Assembly (NCBI GenBank): GCA_033239005.1
Contig: BSQZ01000079.1
Coordinates: 578,501 to 642,500 of the forward strand
Direction: 5' to 3'
From: Lamellibrachia satsuma
Lineage: Eukaryota > Annelida > Polychaeta > Sabellida > Siboglinidae
Length of the DNA stretch: 64,000 nt
Positions within the stretch are counted from its first letter, which is position 1, and each line of letters opens with the position of its first letter. Below, in pieces: positions 11,490-21,943 of the stretch. Both the position numbers and the translations under genes were made by a program. Under the pieces are notes generated by a model. It was not told where the DNA came from and searched no databases. It worked only from the letters and a program-made list of their open reading frames with translations.

Positions 11490-14400
11490 GTAATGGTCAT
11501 TCTTACATTCAGGTTCCTATTACTCTCATCATTATACATTCCATGTTTGTCTGAATTCATGTGTTTATGATATATGCATGCTTACACATAATGTAATTAA
11601 TTACCTATTAGTTGTTGGTGTTTGGATAATTATTTGTATTGATGCAGTTTCTCATTTTAAGGTCAGTCGTTAAAGTTGTACTTATGTGAACGAGTTGTTA
11701 TCGCTATCGTGTGATGTAGATGACGTGTTCATGACGAAGCATCACAAGCAGCTGTTAGGAGAGAACAGGAACCGTCTGGTGGAGAACATGTTCCCCGATG
11801 ACATCCTCAACCTACTCGTGTCCAACAAGGTGTTGTCAGGACGCGATGTGACGCGCATCAAGGAGAAGGGCAACATCGATGCCATGAACGAGTGTCTATT
11901 GGACTTCCTCGTGCGCAAGCCTGACCGTGCATTCATGGAGTTTGTGAATGCACTGCGTAGCACTGATCAAGGCCATGTTGCAAGTCTGCTTGTGAAGCGA
12001 GGTGAGACAAGCATGTATTCTTTGTGGTGTAGTTGTCTGAGCTAGATAACAGTTATGTTAATGTTTGTGTCTGAGCTAGATGACAGTTATGTTAATGTTT
12101 GTGTCTGAGCTAGATGACAGTTATGTTAATGTTTGTGTCTGAGCTAGATGACAGTTATGTTAATGTTTGTGTCTGAGCTAGATGACAGTTATGTTAATGT
12201 TTGTGTCTGAGCTAGATGACAGTTATGTTAATCCTTGAATGGATAGATGATCTGGTTTCTTGGTTATTAATATTAATCATAATTACCTCTCAAGAAACTG
12301 TTTTGGATATTTGGAAGAAGACTGCATCTCGCAGTCTTCTTCCAAATATCCAAAACAAACTGCAAGTTTCTTGAGAGGTAATTATGATTAATAGTTATGT
12401 TAATGTTTGTGTCTGAGCTAGATGACAGTTATGTTAATGTTTGTGTCTGAGCTAGATGACAGTTATGTTAATGTTTGTGTCTGGCATCCTCACTGGATGA
12501 TGCAGCATCATACTGGTCAATAAAGTTATTGTGGTGCCTGTTATTTACTTACTTTAATATAATAAAACTGGCTATAGCTCCTGCCACAGTCCATGTGTCA
12601 ATGGACAAACATTCTTATTGACACAGGGGACCAACCAAGGAGTCTAGTAGTCTTACTATAGATAGTCCTTGATGTGATAGTATACTGTTACCACAGTACA
12701 GTGTCAATGGTTAGATACTAAATAGTATACTTGACTTGTTAGCATTGTTTGATACCACAGAAAATACTTATTGCTAGTCAGCATAGTCATTTCTGCAAGC
12801 AACAGCACTACATGGGGTTTTTAGTTTGGCATCTGCCTTAATATGTCACAGAAATAGCTCTCGTTCTTTGAAAACTGCCTTAGAAACGCCGCACAGAAGG
12901 ACATCTGAGAGGCCTGCCCCACGACGCATCAACTATGCTGTGGAAGAAGAGGCAGAGGAAGAGGATGGACCAAGTCAGCACAAGACTAAAGGTACTTCTT
13001 GGCAGCTATTCTGTTGTCACACCACCCCCAAGTATTAAAAGTTGAACACCACCTCAGAAATGCTACCACCTTTTCTCATTCCCTAAAATGTGTTATACAG
13101 AGACGCTAAGATGTATAACTTGTCTTAAAGTGAGTGTTTAGTGTAAAATGATATTTATACTATTTTACTATTTATGACTTTTCATTTTACAGTAATTTTG
13201 TCATATGTTAAAAAATAATGATACATGAATGTATGACTGGTTAATTAAGGAGTAAGGCTCATAATGTTATGATAAGACACTGCAAGTCGATAGGGTTTTT
13301 GTTTTAGTTAGTGCACTTTTTTCTGCCCAAACTGTATCACCTTACTGAGTAAAAAATGTATTCAACTTTTTTCTGCCAGACCTTTCCAGGGTAACAAACA
13401 AAATTGCCACCATGTTGAACAAATATTGACAAATTGAGAAGCCATTCTTTTTTAACAATCATTATAATTTTTTTGTAACTTCCGAAAAAAAAAATTTTTT
13501 AAACAAATAATTATGTAACTTTCAAACTGTTGATTATTTTGATAATGTGTTCTGCCAGCTGTGTAGAGAAGAAGATGAATACAACACTTACTTGGCCAGC
13601 ATAACTACTTCCAGATATATCCTTCTTACAAATGTGAAAAACATGGTTTTGAGAAAATGGCTGTCAAAGATAGAAAAACGGGACTTGTTTACTTGAAAAA
13701 GGCAAAATTTATCCATGAATAAAAGTGATTTTGAGGCATGTAATCGTTGTAAAAGTGAAATTTATGGATAGTAAACATACAAAGCTATCAGAATATGGTG
13801 GAAACACATTTTGAGTAATTTTTTAAAATGCCATTTCATCTGTTGTGTCTCCCATTAACATCTCATGCAAGAAAGAAATGCCATTTCATCTGTTGTGTCT
13901 CCCATTAACATCTCATGCAAGAAAGAAATGCCATTTCATCTGTTGTGTCTCCCATTAACATCTCATGCAAGAAAGAAATGCCATTTCATCTGTTGTGTCT
14001 CCCATTAACATCTCATGCAAGAAAGAAATGAAAACATGGGACCAGTAATTACTACTATGCATATTCACGATGAATAATCTTATAAATATAACCTACCCTA
14101 AATACTTATTGTTGTATTTGAGTTGTTGATTTGTCTGTTGTTACTGCAGCACCTGAACAATGCGAATGTTGACAGTTTAACAAATGTAGCAGTGTTGTTA
14201 TCAACACAGGTCCAACATTGGGTGTCCGCATTGACGCAGCCAGTTTAACGTCTGATGAGGAGGATGAAGACATCTTGGCTCCCCGGCCAGCTAAGCGCTC
14301 TGCGAAGGAGTCGCGACTGCCACGTGATGAAGCTCTTACAAAGGCTATTAACAATGAGATCCTGGAGACGTCACTAACAGAGTTACGCAACTTGAAAAGG

Positions 14401-17400
14401 ATTGTCCGTGCAGGAATTTCACCAAAGACAATTAGTGCACGCAAGCGAATCTTGGAAACATTGTCAGAGCTTGTGAGGTTGCGTCGTGAGATTGTTGGCA
14501 TTGAGGATGGCAGTGTAGTGTTCTGTGTGATGTGTCCAACTCTTGAGGCGCTCGACGACCTGTGGCAGATATGCACCAGTGGCAAACTGCGACAAATGTT
14601 TCTTGATGCATATATAAGAGATGAACATCGCAAGGCCGTCACCATCAATGTGACTGTTGACAGGACGGAATGGCAGCGGTGTAGGCAACAGTTACTCTCC
14701 CCTGGTGAGCAACCAAGCAAATGCATGTATTTCGCAACTTCACAGTCATATGAAACTTGAAGTATAAAGCCATCTTTAATAGTTCTGTTGAAAGCACTTT
14801 GTCAGTTGTGAAGGAACACGTTTGATGCAGTGGCACACATCATGTTGCAAGTTTTATATTTTAATTTATAATTTTGTCACCCTAGTCATGTTGCATCTGA
14901 GGTCTTACTTAATAAAATATCTTTAGCAAAACTATGATTTGTGTGGCGTATATTTAAAGTGCCCTCATGTTTGACACTGCTGTGTTGTAGGTGTACCTTT
15001 TGTTATGCCAGCTGTAGACGTACCTGCCCCAGTGAGTACAAAGCTCTTTTGTGCCTGTTAGATGTTATACGCACTCAAAGCCCTCTTCACCTCTCTGTTC
15101 CTGTCAAATCTTTTTGCTCCAGATGTTGTGTGCAAAATCTAGATTTACTAAGTTTCACTCAGCAGTTCTGTTAATATTCTATATCTATGTTTGTGGCATT
15201 ACATCTGTTTTATCAAATAAATGTAGAACTAACTGGGTGGCAGGCATTTGTACAAGGTGCAAAAAGGTGGGTGCCATCTCAAAATCACAGGCACTTTGTT
15301 CATATGACATGAACCCAGAAGTAAATTAATGATCTGTCCCCATACAGACTAGTGGTGGCAGTCATTGGCTTTCACGCCCTGTCAACTTGAGTTCTTGCAG
15401 CTTGTGTTTGGTTTCAGGAGGTTGATGGAGATTGTCAGCTGGAACATGTGCAACTGAAGAAGTCTCATGAACCAGAAGTCAGGTGAGTGTTTTGTATGGT
15501 CAGGAGCCACCCAGTCAACTGCTACGCTGCAGGAATATTAGTTCACTGGCAAAAATAACCTGTGCTCTCTTTGTATTCAACCAGGTACTCTTTGTTGTTG
15601 AACTGCAGGTATTGACAGTTAAGCGATACAAAAAATGAAAAAAATTCATGGTTTTGGAGCTATGCACCTAAGAGATAATAAAAACTAACCACATGCCAAT
15701 AAAAATCAAGAATATCACGCCAGTGGTTTGCTCAGAATGTGTTCTAAAAGTGGGAGATTCCGTTCATTTCTTTGAATGACCGAGGGCTGACATGTTAACC
15801 AACGTGACTGATAAGCGTATGCACAGTTCTGTGAAATCGGGGTAATCTAGACTACAGATGTCCCATTAAGGGAGGCTGGTATATACAAAACCAATGGAAA
15901 GTCTCAAACAAACATGTTATTTTGACAGAAAGAGGATTAGTTTAGTTAACAAGAGACTCGGGTCGGATTTGACGGATTTTTTACAATAAAATTAATTTCG
16001 ACTTGTTGCCATTTCCGTGTAGAAATACGTTGCACTGTCGAAATAAACATGTTTCTGTCATAAAACAAGTCTTTTGTATGATGCCTAAATCTTTGTTTTT
16101 GTCAAATGAACATACACTAATGGAACATTAGGTGATTTTCCGCGAGCGATTCCATGCCCAAAAACGCTGGCATTCCAACATGGCGCATATCACGGGAAAG
16201 CCCCATATTCGCTCTGCATGATGGTACAAACAGTTCTTAAATGTGCGCGGCAGGTATCCGTATAATTCCGATTATAAATGACCGCCTTTGAACTATCTCG
16301 GCAACAAAGGAATGAGGAATCCCACAACGATTCGCTGGACAGCATTTCCATCCTAATTTCCATCCTCTGACGTCAGCTTGAAATGCCAGCTATGTTTGAT
16401 TCGATCGACTTTTTTATCCCCTGCATTTCGTTCATTTATATCGCTTTGTAAAACGACATTATGCCGTTTTGGTCGAAAGCGAGTGGACGGTTACGGTACT
16501 GGGAGGCAGCGAAAGCTTGCATCGTTGCAGTTAGCGCGCGATGCGAAGGCATCAAGGGTTGAATACGCCAGTGAACCTGCGGTGGCAACTTCGTCTTCGA
16601 CCATGGTGCCAGCGAGAATGGCAATCAGTGTAAGTTTAATTTCTGATATTTCATATGTTCACTAAGATAATGCATATGATTCAGATTTATATACATTTGT
16701 GTTTTATCCAAACATCGTTAGCCTTTGTGGAATAACTATTACTGTGTAAATGCTGATCTAGTTAATGCTGTTGATGTTCGTGGTTGTGTTGACATTCAGG
16801 CCCAGGGGTCTTCCAGGCACACCAGAGGCAGAGGCTGAGTTGTGACTATGGTTTATTATATTATTATAACTTGCCTTGGTAATTATCGTATACATAGCCT
16901 CTATACACACACGCACGTGGGTGTGTGTGTATAATATGGCAATGCCAATAAAGTAAATTGCATTCAATGCCATACCCCTGCATACATAGTAAAGGGGGGC
17001 TTTTGTTGTTGGACATGTCTTCGATACTTTTTTGTTCATGAAATACATTTAGGTTTTTTCCAGGCATCAAAGCAGCCATCAGCAGCACCAGTTGATCCGT
17101 CTCGGATCGGAGACTGTCTGTCACTGAATGGAAGTTTGGTTATGCAGATATTCTGGAGGAGATAGGTGTCCCACGCTTCCTGGTTGTGGATGAGACAGAT
17201 GCTGATGGAGATTTTTCAACAGTACTTGTACGCTGTGCCGTGTTGCCATCTCTTGTTGCTGTTGCGAACCTGCCATGCGCGTTGTGTAGGAAGCACACTC
17301 TCCATCCGAGCTGTCGACCGCACCCTCAGCATGGTGTGTGGCCTTGAGACTTTCTGCACCAGTTGTGACAAGGTCATCAATGCAACTCTGTCATCAGACT

Positions 17401-20400
17401 GTATCGACGGGACTCAGACGAGAGTCTGTGCAGCAAGTGCAGGCCAGCACGTTGGGCACGAAAGGTTGCTTGAACAACGGCTCGAGATGAATCCACCTAT
17501 GCACCTGGAGCGGTTTAGGGATTTTGCTGTGCTCCAGCGAACTTTATCTGTATGAACTATGGACTGGTGTTCTATTTTCCAGACGTTTTTCTGTTTGGTA
17601 CATTTGTTGTGATAAGTTGCTTAGTTTGTCATATATTTTTATTATTTTACAATGCGAATGACTCTGAACTTTGCCTTTTGATAAATTATACATTCAGTAA
17701 TGTGTATGCAAAGTTTCCATCACCTAGGTTGCTTTTCAGATGTTGAAATTTCTAAGTTCAAATATACACTCCATAAATGCTAAATTCGATGAACTTGAAA
17801 TATTTGTTGAGCTCCTCAATACTCTAAACTTTAAATTTAGTATCATATGTTTACAAGAGACACGGAAATCTGAAAATGATGATCTATCTCAATTCAGTTT
17901 ACAGGGATACAAATTAATAGCTCAAGGAAAAAACTGCAGTAATAAAGGTGGGCTAATAATATATGTAGATAAAAAATATAACTATGCATTAAAAATTAAT
18001 ATCAATATGTACGAATATTGGGAGGGGATGATAATTAAAATAACTGGAAATAATTTGTCAAAGACTGTTGCTATTAGGAACATATATAGACCACCAAGAA
18101 CATGTAACAAGAATATTAAAAAATTCATCGATGAATTTACAATGACTTTATCTACACTGGAAAATAGCAGTAATCTCACATTATTACAGAGGACTTCAAC
18201 ATTAATTTACTCAAAATTAACGAAAATAGAATATGCAGTGATTTTTTTATACCATGACATATAGACTGTATCCTATAATTACATTTCCAACCTGCTTCAC
18301 TAGAACCAATGGAATATTGATACACAACTTTTCTGTAAGTTAAATAAATTTGTATTAGACAGTACAGCAGGGATCTTCACTAAAGCTTTTTCTAATCATC
18401 AACCATATTTCCTATTCATGGATATCAATCTAAAAACTAAACTTCCTCCTAAATTCGTAAGAGTAGATTTACAAAATAAAGTAGCAATGCATAGCGTTAA
18501 AAATTAAATAAACCGTGAGGAAATCTACAACAAACTAAATAGATGTCCTAAGGCTGATCCCAATTTAAATTACAACATGATACATGAAGAAATTATGTGG
18601 GCAAAGGATAAGCATATGCCAATCAAAATCATGAAATTCAATAAATATAAGCATAAACATTGTACTTGGATCACACAAGGTCTTTTAAAATCTTTGAAAT
18701 TTTGAGATTGACTTTATAAACAATTAAAAACTAACTCTAACTCACCTAACTATGAAGTCATTCTAACCAATTTTAAAATGTATAACTCAATATTAAAGAA
18801 AAATATTCAGGAAAATCATAAATGAAATTCTTTCTAAAAATAAAGCAAACAAAATATTTTATCTTAAAGATAATGGCATTAATATAACCAATAAAACAGA
18901 TATTGCAAATAAGTTCAATAACTATTTTACAAGTATAGGTCAAACTATTGCACAAGGGATTCAGTATGATGCCAATAAGGATTATAGTTATTACTTAAAA
19001 AAACAAATTGACTGTTTTCAGATTTAAGAAAGTAGATAAAGAAACTATAAATAAAACAATAGAAAGCCTTCCAACAAAAAACAGTTCTGGTTGTGATGAT
19101 ATTTTTTCAAAACTGTGGAAAATAATAGTACCTGCATCATTAAATCGTTAGCCCTAAATTAATAAACCAAGTTATAAACACATGCATAGTCCCTGTCAAA
19201 TTGAAAATTACCAAACTATTCCTATTTTCAAGAAAGATTATCCATCACTATAGACACTATTTAAAAATTATAGACCCATTTATCTGCTTCCTAATATTTC
19301 AAAAGTGTTACAGAAAACAATTTATAGTCAGTTATATGCAAATTTCAACAATTATTGATAAACATGATGTACCATTCAGCATTTTTATTGACTTCTCAAA
19401 GGTGTTTGACACCACTGATCATTCGATAATACTATTTAACAAAGATTACGGTTTAGATGGATCTACTCTGAATTTATTCTAAATAGTTATTTAAACAATC
19501 GAAGTCAATATGTCGAATTTGAAAATGCTAAATCTGATATTTTATCTATAAACATTGGTGTACCACAAGGATCTATCTTTTGTCCCTTGTTATTTATAAT
19601 ATATATAAACGATTTTCCAAAAATGTTTTACTTTATTATGTATGCCGATGACACCACCTTATTTAGCACCATCAAATTCTTTAATGACAATATACCAAAC
19701 AAAAGCACTGAATCTGCAGTAAATGATGAACTCCTAAAATAATGGAATGGCTTAACATTAATAAATTATCATTAAACGAAAATAAATCTAAATATATAAC
19801 CTTTCAAATGCCTAATAAAGTTAAGTACACCTTTTCGTTCAGCATCAATAATATCAATATAGAACGAGTGGACGAGTTTAATCTTTTAAGACTGATTTTA
19901 GATACAAACTTAAATTGGAAAAAACACTAAAAATATCAAACAATTGCTTAAAAATTGTTGGCATTTTAAACAGATTAAAGCATGTGCTACCTCTAGAAAT
20001 AAAAATTCTTTTATATAATACATTAATATCATCTCATATTAACTATTATATCATGGTGTGGGGTTACCAAGGTAACAGAATTATGAAAATTCAAAAGAAA
20101 ACTATGCGAATTTTAACCTTAAGTAAATACAATTAACATACAGGACCACTTTTTAAGAAATTTAATATTTTAAAAATAGATGATTTATTAAAGCTAAATG
20201 AACTTAAATTTTATTTTAAATACATGCATCAAGACTTACCTGCCTACTTATTAAACTCGAAAATAACCCCAAATATATACAATCATAACACTAGGGGTAC
20301 AACTGATATATACTCATTCAGAACTAAACATGAATTTGCCAAAATGTGTCTTAGATATAACTTTTGGGGTATTATTAATAACCACGTTATTAATAATACC

Positions 20401-21899
20401 CCAAAAGTAGTTAGAGAAGATAGGAACTCACAATTCATAACCTTTTGTATAAATAAGTTAGTTAATTATATTTCATTAATGGCTCCTATGAGAGCGACTG
20501 TAAACTCTTTATAGGAGACACTGACCCCTTACTAAGTTATATTGTGTTCGTATTTTTCCATGTGAACATATTAATGCATATCTTGTTTCTATCACTCAAT
20601 TTTATTTGTATTATAAACGGCGTCAAAAATTTACTTTCTTGTTCTTATTCTTAACAAAGGCCAAAATATGTTACATATGTTGTGCATGCCTGTCAGGTCT
20701 AATTACCAGGATCAATTACAAGGCCTGATTTTTTTCCCAGTTACGGTCTATTTGACATATTCAATTATATGACTCACTCAAAATTCAATTACAATAGCCA
20801 AATACAACTCAAAGATTATAATTGAAATTGTTGGTGTGAAATGTAAATATGTTCATCTTGTTTTGCTTGCAATATGAGTAAACCAGTTGAAATCACATTT
20901 GTGCAATAATTATTAGCGATGTTATGATTTTGAAAAGCACCCTTATAAATAACTCCTATTTGTGTACACCATAGAAATTAATCATTGGTCACTTGCAGGG
21001 TTGAGCCAGAAACAGGCCGGTTGCAGTGCTTGCATTTGATCTTAAATGATCCTGTTGTGTTGCCCATAGGTGAATCATAGTGTGAAAATATCGGAGGCAG
21101 CATCGTGAGATTTTTATGTAATGTTACAATAATTCTTTCACATGGGTTCAGAGAAGTGATGTTCTGTGCTGAACAACAACTCTTTATACCCTAGCAGAAG
21201 CCACTTAGCTGGTCAGCTAACTGGATGGACTCAACACTGGCTCTTGGATGAGCAGATCATCTCACATACATCTGAGAACTAGTTGATATCTTGTAATCAT
21301 GATACATTGCTTTTGTTCAAAGATTAGTGCAGAGATGAGTGGCTTCAGTTTGGGCTTCTCTTAGTCAATGAAGCATCAAAATAACAAGATCTAAAAGATG
21401 AGCTATTTCAATTACCAATTATTATAAAGTATAAGCCACTGAGTGGCAGCCTGCTGAGTGGCTTCTAAGTTAACCTTAATTTCTTATATTGAACCGATTG
21501 TCAGGCTAAAACTATTTCTTCAGTATAACCAATTAACTTTCCAATATATTTGCTAAAATACTATCTTTGAAAACATATAATTCACAAGAAATATGATTAT
21601 AGGTCAATACAAAATATACATGCTCGACAGGCTTAAACATTATGAGAACATTTTTGAGAAATTATATTAAAATTATATTGAGAAATTATGTTTAAATATT
21701 GTGTTGAGAATTTATTTTGAGAAATTATATTGTAATTGAAATGTAATTGAATAATAATTGAAAGTTCCAGTTTCAATTACAATTACGCAGGTATAAAAAA
21801 TACCAATTACAATTATGCTGATGTCAGAAATTTCAATTACAAGTAATTGTATTTAATTACACAACTACGAATTACAATTATAAGTGAACCCAACCCTGG

Positions 21900-21943
<44 letters not shown>

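Noticed and set aside
17112..17344. Constitutive exon of the CARD gene here instead of exon 7
   Set aside because: The phase fits, but the AG at 17110-17111 lacks a pyrimidine tract and the frame soon stops; kept only as an alternative.
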